Shown here piece by piece: positions 42,872 to 53,800 of a stretch of 64,000 nucleotides of DNA (position 1 is the stretch's first letter; every line of letters begins with the position of its first letter). Source of the DNA: Podospora pseudocomata (Eukaryota; Ascomycota; Sordariomycetes; Sordariales; Podosporaceae); the NCBI RefSeq assembly GCF_035222375.1, contig NW_026946366.1, positions 744,001-808,000 on the forward strand. The letters run 5' to 3'. Below the pieces are notes generated by a model. That model saw only the letters and a list, made by a program, of their open reading frames with translations, made no database searches and was not told where the DNA came from. A program made the position numbers and the translations under genes.

Positions 42872-45800
42872 CTCTTTTGTTGTTTACGTAGCCGTCCTCT
42901 AAGTGGTCGGTCGGGTCGCGCAATCGGCCAGTGACGGGGCGGTCTGCTGAACGACCTGATTCGCGATTCGATGGAGGGGCTCGGGGAAGCTGTGTGCTGT
43001 GCTCGTGACGCAGTGGGGCAGAGACACGCAGCAACCTACTGACAGCTGTTGGTGGTTGTGATTGGGTCGGAGGGCCGTAATCGTCAGCAGTGCAGAATTT
43101 CTTCAGGTCGATGACTATCGGTGAGAGAGACAGCAACTGGGTTCTGAAGAAGCAGGAGTCGGGGAGGGGCGTTGTTTTGTTGTTCGCCGGGGGGAACACA
43201 GATTGCGGACCTCAATAGCCTTCTGCAGCTAGGGTCAGTAAATTCTAGGCACTTTCATGGCATTGCGGCCAGGACCCTTCCCATCCGAGAGCTCCCCCCC
43301 AACATGTGATGGATGGCCGTTGCTCAGAGCCTGCGAGGGGACTGGGAGACCGCCGTCTCTAGCGCCAGAGCCCGTGCGGTGGGCTCCGTGTGAGACCCGT
43401 CCCGCCGTGCTGCAGCCATTTTGTGGGGTTGCCGATAGCGAGTGAGGGGTTTGCATCCATCAAAAAACCATCAACTGCACGGGAAATTGGAGGGGGAATC
43501 TTCAAAACCAACGGAGGAAAGGGAAAATCACCCGTACCGAACCCGCCCAGAGTGTGATTCTGACTTTTTATTCCTCTTGGTCCTGGCTTCCGGATATTGC
43601 TGCACCCGATACCTCAGCCGACGATTGCTGGCTCCAAAGATGTGGATTTCGCTGCAAATAATCCCAGCCAAAAGAAGGTGCCTATGCTGCAGAAGAACTT
43701 TTCATCAATCGAACGAGCGATGAGCTGATCGAAAAAAACAGCTGCCGGGACGTGCAATTGACGAGACAAGGGTGCCGAGTCAGGGGAGCTTGGGACAAGT
43801 CGACCCTTTTTTTTTCTTCTTTTTTTTAAAAAAAACCAGCGAAGAACAGCAATACCAGAGCGTTCTGCTCGCTCCAAGGGGACGGGTCTTTTAAAGGCAC
43901 ATTCTGCAGCAAGTGACAGCAGCATCATGTCTCTCAACAAGCCTCATGCTGTTCCTGCAGGTTGTCACCTCGTCCGAGCCCTCCATCACTACCACCACCA
44001 GCAGCCATCTCGCCATGGCTACCCGACCCGTGCTGCCGCTAGCTTTCGTTAGCTGGCGATTAGCGACGGCGCGAATGATTTCACCATGTTCGAGACCAGC
44101 TTGTGCCCCCACCGCATCCACGGCGCTGGTCAATTTGGCGATCCCCCTGTCCCACCCACTCACCATCCCCGGGACGTCTTCCTGTTGGGCTCTCCGAAAA
44201 ATGGCGCTGCCACCTGCGGGCCCTGGAAGATCAGACCCCCTGCTGCCAATGCAAGGTACCGGCGACGAGGGTCTCCCGGACGAGCACAGCGTCAACCCGC
44301 CCACAAATGTCACCATGTCAACGGTCAGCTTCCCGCTTTGGCTGCATCTCCCACCGGTTGAAAGGATTGCCTGCAAGATAACAAGAACTGGCAGAGAGGC
44401 ACAGCTTCCAATTCCTGAAACGGGACAATATTGACAATATTGAGCCACATCTCATTTGGCCAGTTCGGACGTGACGGAGAGAAATCCCGTCGAGCATGTC
44501 TTGGTTCTTTTCGTGGATCGAGATAGCTCTCAATTGTACTTGATGGACGAAACCTATGCATGCACATCACTTCTAACCCCGGCTTAGACTCCTGCTGGTT
44601 TCACTGCAGCTTCGCAGCTCTCGAGCTGGACCAGAAGCAGATCCCCCACCCTCACCCTCACCCTCCAGTCAACTGGCAGCTCCATCAACATACATATACC
44701 GTCCGCAGCCAACCACCGTACGAGATAACTAATAAGCAATACCAAGTCCGGGGCGACTCAATACAAAGCATCTGCTGGCGCCGTCTATCACCTAGTTCTG
44801 TCATAATTCCAAAATCACAACCAAGCGGGCGAACGAAGAGAACAATAGAACAGACCCATCAGTCTGGTTGCTCCTTGTCGTTGACCCTGGGCCTTTTAGC
44901 TTAGACGCACAAGAACCACTGAAGAACAATCAAGGAAGACTTCGTTGACCAGCCAAGAGGGGCCAAAGAAATTGGAATGGGCCATTCTTGTTCCTCGGTT
45001 GTCAAGAAAAGCGTACAGTCACGAGCAGACTGCCGAGGGTCTCACAGGACCCGATCACTATCACCAACCTCAACTGCAACTGCTACTGATGGCCAGTTAC
45101 TTCCTTGGAACCAGTGTCTCAGTCTCATCGATATACACAAGTTGTGTCTCTCACCCTCAACCGTCCTCTAGATTGCGACAGATCGATATCATGTCAACTG
45201 CCCAACTCAGACGCTCTCGTGGTCTCATCACCACCAGCGGCCTCGGCTAGAATAACTCCTTGCCAATCTCCTGTCGATGGAACGGACACATCGTCCACCT
45301 CATCACCGTCACAGTCACAATCCTCCCCTCCACTTCTTCTCAAGGACCAGCTACCAAAAATTCTTTAGACCACCCAGATTTTCCATTACAGGCCTCTCGC
45401 CAAGCCAGCCCAGTGTTTGTCGGGCCCTCGCTAACACACTGTCGGGCCTCCAGGATCCCCGCCAATGCCACGAGGTGCAAAATATCGCTCGAGGCTCCCG
45501 GCGTTGGCGCGTGCCTGGTGCGGAGATTGGGTTCCACATCGAAGATGTGCAAAGCCTCGTGGCTCTCGGCATCTCCCACACGTGGTTCCGACCGACGCCG
45601 TCGCCGGGGCCCCGGCACCGTTCCGGCAGGCTGTGAGGAATCATTAGACAGTGGATGTCGTGGTGGATGCCTCCCCTTCCTCTGACGGTCCTCATTTTAT
45701 GAAATCCCGAACGACGATGTCCTTTCTAATCGGTCCGCGAACAAATGGGCTTTTTCTAGCGCCGTATGTCAACACTGGTGTCCTTGATAGGGCATCTTTG

Positions 45801-45941
45801 CTTGCCCGTTTTTGCCCAAAAAAGGAATGTTCAAACGGCTTCACTGTCCCCTGAAACCTCTTTTTTCCCTCGTCGGCACTTGACGAGGCACCACGTTTTT
45901 TTCTCACCCCAGTACCCAATGGCATCATTGTTATTAGTTTG
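42872..45941. other. Long gene-poor interval
   Basis: About 3 kb without a supportable gene. 42872-43200 is the URC4 promoter and leader. A homopolymeric stretch (T9, then a T8/A8 block) lies near 43807-43836. Long frames at 43900-44450 on both strands overlap each other and show no domain, which suggests compositional openness rather than genes. Confidence 0.45.
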
Positions 45942-46190
45942 ATGACGCAGGGCTCAGCTGCTCCACCTAGATTATCAGTTTGGATTTTCGCTCTCGTTTC
46001 CCTGTTGGGCATCCATAGCCTCCATAGCCTCCGGTCTGAGTGTAGAGCTCGATTGGTTGATGAGAGGTTCACGGACTTCGTTGAATGTCTCAATCCCTAC
46101 GCCGATTTGTTGGAACAGAAGAAGGCATCAAGTCTCTCCGACGATATCGTCCTTGACAAGATTCTTCAGGCTTACCTTCATGAGGAGTAG
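45942..46190 (+). CDS. Small hypothetical ORF, related to 46885-47148
   Basis: 82 codons from ATG 45942. A hydrophobic start (LSVWIFALVSLLGIHSLHSL) precedes a charged part ending SSLSDDIVLDKILQAYLHEE. It resembles the ORF at 46885 in order and wording (LLGI-x-SL, a charged helix, then a Ser-Asp-Leu-Asp block), and the DNA is also similar. No domain is known; both may be relics of a repeat. Confidence 0.3.
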   Translation: MTQGSAAPPRLSVWIFALVSLLGIHSLHSLRSECRARLVDERFTDFVECLNPYADLLEQKKASSLSDDIVLDKILQAYLHEE

Positions 46191-46694
46191 TTCCCCACAT
46201 TTCTAGATGCTCATTTCCTTTCATCGAGATCACACAAGATAAGGACAACATCAACCTTTCTTTTTTCTCCCATTTTCAATAGTCAGCGGGCCAGAAGCAG
46301 GAAGGCTGGCATCCCTTATCAAGATCCAGCAGATCTGAGATGATGGACAATCGTACTGCTTCTTCACCCGGGCTTTGTGATCATCACAATCCAGAAGGCT
46401 GTAGTTGCCTTTTCACTGCCTGTCAGTGTTGCTTATGCTGTGACATACGGAGGCTCAGTGGATGTACCACTTCCACGTTGAGCTAGAGAGTTGAGCTAAA
46501 AGAAATACTTGCTGCTCTTTCCTATTATGAAGTCAAAAGGCAAGGACTTGTTGATGTCCCAAAATATATTTTTTAAATCCGCGTTGAGCTCAGTATTGTT
46601 GAATAAACTCATGCGTGCTGCAGCACCCCACAGCATGCCTCTGACAGGAACCATCCAACTCACAAAAAGTTGTGGGATGTATAAAGAACAACAA
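46191..46694. other. Spacer 3' of the 5S rRNA gene
   Basis: Between the small ORF and the 5S gene. No gene seen. Confidence 0.5.
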
Positions 46695-46814
46695 AACATA
46701 CAACACCAGGGATTCCCCAGTGGTCACCCACCTGAGTACTAGTCTGGCAGTCAGTAGCTTATCTAGGGGAGAGCGGACGGGATCCCGAGTTTTCTACTGC
46801 TTATGGTTGTATGT
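46695..46814 (-). rRNA. 5S ribosomal RNA
   Basis: 120 nt on the minus strand, starting ACATACAACCATA and ending GGTGTTGTATGT-T. The ends pair to form helix I. Conserved blocks are GATCCCGTCCGCTCTCCC, GATAAGC, and GGTGGGTGACCACTGGGGAA. Helix III is formed by CAGTAG with CTACTG, a paired set that differs from the Neurospora sequence I remember, suggesting compensatory change and a working gene. A T4 run follows the 3' end. It stands alone, away from rDNA, as in other filamentous ascomycetes with dispersed 5S genes. Confidence 0.88.
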
Positions 46815-47634
46815 GCTTTTATTAAGAAGATTTGGGATCTTTGTAGGGGTTGAGAAGTAGTAAGACAGTGTTGTTCTCTCTATCATGAAGCCATGGGTTC
46901 GGTGTGGCTTGAAGGTGCCGATACGGAATGCCTTTCCTGCACTACTTTGCCTTTTGGGCATCTATAGCCTCCGGTATGAGAGGATAGTTCGATTGATGGA
47001 GAGCTTCAGGGGCTTCGTTCGTGGGAAGACATCGATCTTGTCCCACGATACCAACCTTGACAACTTGCTCTCCACATTTTCCCACATGTCATCGCCAATA
47101 ATGTTATCAAGACCTGGTTGTCAAAGCACTCAAAATGACCTCAAATGACGAATTCGATTGTATCACAGATATACTGAAATCCGATTCACGTCGGGCCACA
47201 GACGTCGGGTCTGGCCTGATGCCTTCCGAGGAGAGGATTCTGTCCTTGTAAACATAAATGTGAGATCTGGTTGTTTCCTCATCATTGGACGCAGTGCTCG
47301 ACGTCCAAATAAGCTCCGTTGCCCTCTCGGAACTTATCATCTCGCACTCCTTCCACGCCCGCAGCTTTATGATGCGAGCCTCACTCTTTAGCTCTCAAAC
47401 TTGCTCATACTTGCTTTTGTGCGACTACATCTTTTCTATACCTCCTTTTTGTGTAACTGTAAGTTTCTATGCTCAATCTGATACACGCTCATCATCATCA
47501 TGACGATTTACAAAGATAAATACTCCAGGAAATTCCGTGCAAGATATTCTGGAAGATCATGTCTCCAGCATCCAACCAAGACACTTTCTTCCCCAACTCA
47601 ATCGAAAAGTCCACACCTGAAAACACCCATCACG
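46815..47634. other. Spacer with a small ORF and the HD-protein promoter
   Basis: Contains the small ORF 46885-47148. The sequence from about 47360 is pyrimidine-rich and leads into the HD-protein start. Confidence 0.5.
46885..47148 (+). CDS. Small hypothetical ORF, related to 45942-46190
   Basis: 87 codons from ATG 46885. FPALLCLLGIYSLRYERIV is followed by LMESFRGFVRGKTSILSHDT and NLDNLLSTFSHMS. It shares DNA and protein similarity with the ORF 0.9 kb upstream (TTGGGCATCxATAGCCTCCGG in both). It could be a decayed tandem pair. Confidence 0.3.
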   Translation: MKPWVRCGLKVPIRNAFPALLCLLGIYSLRYERIVRLMESFRGFVRGKTSILSHDTNLDNLLSTFSHMSSPIMLSRPGCQSTQNDLK

Positions 47635-48517
47635 ATGCACATCCAGAATCTCATCTCCTCCTCCTTTCTTCTGCTCCTTTCCTTCCCTATCTCCACGACC
47701 GCAACAACACCACGCCCCCCCTATCCCAACCGCACCCTAGCCGGCATAACCATGATCGACACCCCCATCGTCCGCGACGCCCAAGCCTACGCCCGACGCT
47801 ACTGCTCCGACTCAACCTACAACCACATCATGCGCTCCTGGCTCCTCGGCCTCCTCCACCTCTCCCACGACCCCGCCCTCGCCTCCAAAATCGACCTCGA
47901 AGTCCACGCCCTCGGCCTGATCCTCCACGACCTGGCAACCAACCACTCCCTCTCCGCCCCCTTCGTCACCCCCAACCGGCGCTTCGAAGTTGATTCTGCC
48001 ATTGCAGCAGCAGATTTCATCCGTTCACACCCCGACGGGAAAAAATGGCCGGGGTGGCGGGTTCAGAGGGTGTGGGATGGGATTGCGTTGCATGCCGAGC
48101 CCGGGTTGGCGTTGTATAAAGAGGCGGATGTTTTTGCGATATATTGGGGTAATGAATTGGAATTTTCGTGGGAGAGGCCCGGGGGAGAGAGGAAGGGGGT
48201 GACGGCTGAGGAGAGGGAGAGGGTGTTGCAGGAGTTTCCCAGGCCGACGTTGGAGGAGGGGGGGAGGGGGAATGTGTTTGCTTTTGTGGCTTGGTATTGT
48301 AAATACAAGCCGGAGAGCACTTATAGTGAGTTTGCCTTCCCTTCTTGTTGTTTTTCGGTAAGTGGGTGGGACAATGTGCTAACTTCCATGGCGGTTAGAT
48401 ACTTGGATGCAGCCGTTTGGGGAACTGCTGGTGCCGGGTTATTCGGCGGTGGGACATCGGGTTATTGATGGGAGTTTGGCTGCTGTTGGATTGAATATGA
48501 GTGAGATTCTCAAGTGA
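47635..48517 (+). CDS. Secreted HD-domain protein (cyanamide hydratase-like)
   Basis: 269 residues: exon 1 47635-48325, intron 48326-48398 (73 bp), exon 2 48399-48517. The start is ATG 47635, which opens a signal peptide (MHIQNLISSSFLLLLSFP) ending near TTATT; an in-frame upstream extension lacks such a feature. The HD-type metal site is visible as TYNHIMRSWLLGLL (first His) and ALGLILHDLATNH (His-Asp). FEVDSAIAAADFIRSH and VWDGIALHAEPGLA follow, as in cyanamide hydratase-like proteins. The splice restores TYNTWMQPFGELLVPGY. The reaction on the natural substrate is unknown. Secretion is a departure from the cytosolic hydratases. Confidence 0.85.
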
Positions 48518-48736
48518 TGTGTGACAACGAACGGACACAGTGGTGGCTACTTGGTGAGTATTGTTGTTGATATTATCTTGACTCTTTGTTATTGCTCTCG
48601 TTTGGTCGTTTCATAGCACAGGTAGTCAACTAGAATTCATGACCTCGACCAGTTTTGCTTGGTTCTTCTCGTTGAGGGAGAAGAGGGAGCGAGGCGGAGG
48701 GAGCAAGACCGATGCAAAGGAGGAGGGGGTCTGCTC

Positions 48737-49938
48737 TCACACCTGGATCAAACGCATTGCAGCCGCCTCATCAACGTCACATTCCAGCGAGGGCTTCCGG
48801 AGTTGAACAGTAATGTTCTCTGCCACGGTCTCGTAGGACCAACTCGAGTATTCGTCAGCTCTGAAGAACTCATCCTGCTCTCGCTGGCTGATTGCACCGC
48901 TTGACACCGAGTCCCGGTAGCCTCCCCCGTTCCTACCGCCTTGAAGAGAAGAATGATGGTAATCTTGAGCGTATCTGTCATATGGAAACAAAAGCGACAG
49001 TAGGTCCTCTCGCCAAGTCGGCAGTTGTAGACGCTTCGTCCGTATGACCGCCACAGCCCACGCCACAAAGCCAAGGGTTCAGACTGCGGCAGGGAGAGCA
49101 ATCCAATACCATCGGACTCTAACGAAAGTAGCGACGGTACTTGCTTGGCCCTTGACCAAAAAGGCTTCTCCAATTTCCGTGCCGTTGGCGACAACACCCG
49201 AGTTGCGTATGGTTTTCGTCATGGCAGCGGCAATTCCGCCCATGACGCAGGAAAAGGTATTGGCGTTGACGCTGTCGCATTCGTTGGCGGTATAATTCGC
49301 GTTGAAGATATAATTCATCATCTTGGACTGCTTACATGAGCCGTTCGCGAATCCAGAACAGAATTCAATGGCTGTGTGAAAGGACCCCAGAACATTCCGA
49401 ACAAGAGAGCTAGCGACGCAGTGATAACGACGAATCTTTTCCGCTGATATCAGCATCTGGGTATCAGTGGCAGGGTGTTGAGCTTGTCATCATCAAGGGG
49501 GTAACCTACTCAGCGCCCGCAGTCCAGAGAAGTTGGGTAACCCCTATCACACCTCCTCTCGCCTTCTGGAAACCGACGAGATCTGCCAAAGGCCGCGGTC
49601 GCTTCGCAAACCATATCCACTTGAGCTGTGCAATGGTCGCCTGGACGCCGAAGATGGTTCCAGCAAAACCCACATTTCCGAGGAGTGATAGCACGAAGTT
49701 GAGCGTGACCGGCCAGTCGAGCGCCAGCTGGTTATCGTACCAACGAAGAAGGGTGGCAGTGGCCCCTACATAAGAGAGAGGCCAGGAACCCGAGGAACTC
49801 GAAGATCCACGTCTGCGAGAGCTTTGCCCATATCGATTTCTTGATGCTGTGGTGGTGGTACATGTCGTGGTGATTGCGGCGACTTTCTGGGTTTGTCTCC
49901 TCAATCGTGTGCAAAGGGCCGTATGTCCGCGGATCCAT
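48737..49938 (-). pseudogene. DUF3176 membrane protein, broken and internally deleted
   Basis: The N-terminal part starts at ATG 49938 (MDPRTYGPLHTIEETNPESR) and reaches FEFLGFLASL, then the frame changes near 49775 to SYVGATATLLRWYDNQLALD. The family block LDWPVTLNFVLSLLGNVGFAG and TIAQLKWIWFAKRPRPLADL follows. Shortly after VTQLLW the frame stops near 49507. The long extracellular part expected for DUF3176 (PF11374) is mostly absent. The C-terminal piece resumes about 49430-49080 with the last membrane segment (WYWIALPAAV), an in-frame TGA, and then the usual basic follow-up (AVIRTKRLQLPTWREDLLSL). A frameshift, a deletion and a stop together mark a dead gene. Confidence 0.75.
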
Positions 49939-50823
49939 TTGGGTCTTCTTTTTGTTTCTGTGCTCTTGGTTCCAGCTAGTGAATGAAGTAGGCTGTACAA
50001 AAGTCTGAGTTTTTTGGGGGTTTGGGGCGTTGATGGACCTTACTCATTACAGTTTTTTTTGCACGGGAGAAAGGGGGGGGATACGAGGCTCTGTAGGCGC
50101 CCCCCCAGCTTGTCTTTACAGACTGGTGGCTGGTGGCAAAGCATAATGCACGAGAATTATCTGACAATTGTATTAGCAATCTATTCCGACGTACAGGCCG
50201 TATCTGGAAACCTACGTTGGGTTTGGGGGCCCAAAGGAGGCTCTGCGAAGGTGGCGAGTTTAATAACTACTGGTTTGTTGAACATGGCCCATCTCCCAGG
50301 GGTGACCGATCCAGTCGACCAGGAAAACACGTAAACCACTGCAATCACAACAGCAACATGAATTAAAGATCCCATTACCCATCGCCCCATCATCTATGTA
50401 TACCACATCGCCCACATCCCAACAAACTCCCCTTACCACTACCATAGCTAAAGCCCAGATCTAGCTCCCTCCATACGTATAAGCCACCCACCTTTTCCCA
50501 CTCCAAGGTAGTCATGTAATGTTGTACAAGTACATATGTACATAAAAATCAGCCGCAAAAGCAAAATAGGCTTGCTCCAAGCCGAGCAGACCAAGTCGAA
50601 AGCAAGATAAAAGCCGATGGGAACAATGTAAAAAGGACAAGACAAGATATAATAACACTACCACCACTAACGCCACCATTTGAGTCCGCTCCGCTAAGGT
50701 CACCAATGCACCGCCCAAAAAGTAAACTCCTACAGCCTTTTTGGTGTGTACATGATTCTCCGCTGGCCAAAGAAAGCAGGAAAATAGAAGCAAGACGAAT
50801 CTCGTCACCGAACTAGGTGATCA
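49939..50823. other. Spacer between the DUF3176 relic and the KDM5 3' end
   Basis: Contains a short G-run on the plus strand at about 50076-50082. Its right part should be the 3' untranslated region of the demethylase gene. No gene supported. Confidence 0.5.
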
Positions 50824-53800
50824 CTACTGCCCCAGTTCTATGAGTGAAGCAGCCTCGCCTCCATGGTCGTCCTCCATGTGAATATCCGCATCATGGTGGG
50901 CATGATCGACGGCGGCTTTCTTATCCTCGTCGTCATCTTCATTAACCAGATCAACAAACATGCTGTCGTCCCCATCGCCGTCTCCTCCCATGCCGATGCC
51001 AAGGGGATCGTTATCCCGAGGACCTGACGAGCCAGCGTTGGCAGCAGCCGTAGGACCCCAGATTTTGGGACCAAACAGGTCCTTGGCACGTTGCTTGCCG
51101 GTCTCTGTCCGAGACAGGATCTCCATAATCCTCGTTCTCCCCTCATCGGTGGAGAGATGCTCGTTCAGTTCCCGGTCATCGACGTTGCCCTCGATCAGAC
51201 GCTGCTCAAAGTGCTGCGTGGAGCTGTCGCTCAACAGGAGGTGGGGCCCGGTTGGGAGAAAGTAGGAAGAGTGATTCGGATGAGAGGACGAGTCCAGGCC
51301 GGCGCTGTGGGATGATGAAGGATGGTGGTTGGGCGGCATCGAGAGACCAGGGGTTGACGGTTGAGCGGACGAGTTGCGAGAATAGAATGGGTGGCCAGGC
51401 GCTCTGTAACTGGGACTTGCGGCCAAAGCACCTCCGCCGGCGGCAGCAGCCGCAGCAGCTTCGGCATTCTGGGCTTTGCGCTTGAGGCTGTTGGCCTTGC
51501 CTTTCACGCTCTCGGGTAAATCGTCTGCATCATCCACTCCGTATTGAAGGAGAAGCTTCATCAGTTTGGTTGGCCTGGGCTTGCGTGTGCTCTTAGAAGA
51601 CTCAAGTACCGGGGGAGGCTCCGGGGCAACAGGGCACCACTTGTGAAGTTCTTGTCGGAAGAAGTTGGTCTCGTACGCCAGGAGGATCTCGGCACCCTCA
51701 ATCTTGCGTAGGTAAAAGCGCTGTGTCTCTGCCTCGGACGCTGTCGAGACCACGGGGCTGCAAAAGCCAGCGATGTGGTTACGGAAGTTCTGGGCGTTGT
51801 CGATGATCTTCTTCAAGACCTCTTCCTCGTCTGGCCGGAACGGGAGGCTAATAATCTCCTCATACCACTGAACCAAATCTTCAAGTTTGGGACGAGCGGC
51901 ATCGCGTGGAATCTTGACACGCCAGTCGCAAATTGGACAAGTGTACTTGTCATCTTCCTTGACCTTACCACGCGCGATCTTGAGACACTTGCCGTGATAC
52001 CATTCATGGCAGAGCTCGCATTCAATCATCATGCCAGCCTCGGTACGGCGGCAGATGCAAAAGACCTCCCGGAATTTGGGATCGTCCCACCGATTTGTCT
52101 TCTCCCTTTCTGACGGACTTGGCTCTCTCGATTGGGGCTCAGCGGGGACACGGGGTTTGTCGTGAACAAAGTCGAAACAGTCCACGTTACGATCAAGAAC
52201 GTACTCCATGTGCGACTTGAGAATGTGCAAAGGAGCGTTAGTCTTCCCAAACAACTTCTTGCCTTTTCTCATCCAGTCCTCGTGCCGCTTCTGTTCCTTC
52301 TCGAGCTCATGGATGCCAGATGGCTTGGCTTGAAGTTCCTCTATCTTCTTCATCACGTCAGCCATCTCGCCATACTTTGGCCGTTGTCGATAGTCGGGGC
52401 TGTTGAGGCGCCTGTTCAGATCCTCTATCTGTCTTGCAGCCTCGCGCTGCTTGTGAAGCTTCTGTTCCACGGCAGCCAGGGTCTCCGGTGTGACGGGCAA
52501 GGCGTTTTCACGGACTTGATCCGCAAGGGCTTGCAGTTGGGGATAGTGAACCACCTCGGCGTTGATGAGGTCCTGTGCCGTCTTCTCCCACAGGTGACCG
52601 GCGGCAAGCTTCTCCGAAAAGTGGTTCAGTTGGTCGTTATATGGCGGGATTTCAAGGCGTTGACCTTCCTCAAGAAGAAGACGAACATCGTTCAGTGTCA
52701 TGCTGGTTCCAATGCTATCCCGGGCTCTGGCATTCCATTGCTCTCGCTCCAAAAGACGCGACAGCTTCTCCACCTCGGGAATGTCCACGTTGAAGCTCTG
52801 CCCCTCTTCAAGAAGTTTCTCGACCCGCTCAATATCATGGTCTGTGGTAAACTCGAGGAGACGGACCGCGTCGCGCTGGAAAGTCTTGATCGCATCAGCG
52901 CGTTCTTGCAATTGGAGTATCTCCGGACAGTCAAAGCCAATCCTTTCAGCCTCGTCTAGGAGACGGTAGATGTTGGCGACATTGCGCATCTCTCGCTCTT
53001 TCGAGTCCTGGTAAGAACTGCCGATTGACTTCCTTGTCCCGATTTGCCAGGCCTTCTCATTCTTGCGCCGGTTCTGTTGCTTCCGAACTGTGTAGTTGGT
53101 TGCCTCCTCAACCCAAGTATTGCACCGCTCAACAAAGGCTCGGAGGGTTGGGAGTGAAGGCAGTTCGTATGGGATCTTCTCACCTTCGCTGAGCACAGCC
53201 CGCAGAGACTTCAAAGAAGGTTTGGCTTCCTCGTCCAGGAGTTTCTCGTACTTCTCCTCCCATGCTTCTGGGACATTGGCGCGGTCGGCCACCTTCTTGT
53301 ACGTCGCGGCCATGAGTTCGTCCGTCTTGCGGTAGTACAAGACGTGGTCCTTGCCGAGGTAGCGCTCAGAGTCGCTGTAATCGCAACATGGGTGGCTGCC
53401 AGCATGCAGGAGACACAAAACCTTGCCGGTTTTCTGGCAAACAAATCTCGACAAGTACGTGAAAGCCTTGCAATAAAAGCACGAGGACTCTTCCTCGGGA
53501 ACATCAACGTCCTCGATCTTGAAGACTAGCGGGCATTCAGGGTCGTTCTCTCCGTTGAAGACACAGCGATGATGCTCAACCGGGTGCTTTGATTCGAGCC
53601 GTTTGGCGATGAACTCATGCTTGCCTGTGAATACCTGTCTTTGGTCGAGTTCCCGTTCGTGTATTCTAGCCAACGCAGGAGCCAACCACTTGGCGGTCTG
53701 GATCGTCAGTCCCCCGTTGGTGATACCTTCCGCCGCGGTCCACAGGAGCTCATCATGCGAGAAACACGGTTGCCGACGGAAGGCCTGTAACCTTTCGACA

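Noticed and set aside
43891-44448. Opposing open frames of 170-185 codons
   Set aside because: Both strands are open at once, there is no domain or splice logic, and composition looks low-complexity.
52132-52959. Plus-strand open frame of about 275 codons
   Set aside because: It lies antisense inside the PLU-1-like region of the KDM5 gene and has no domain; it is a shadow of the real gene.
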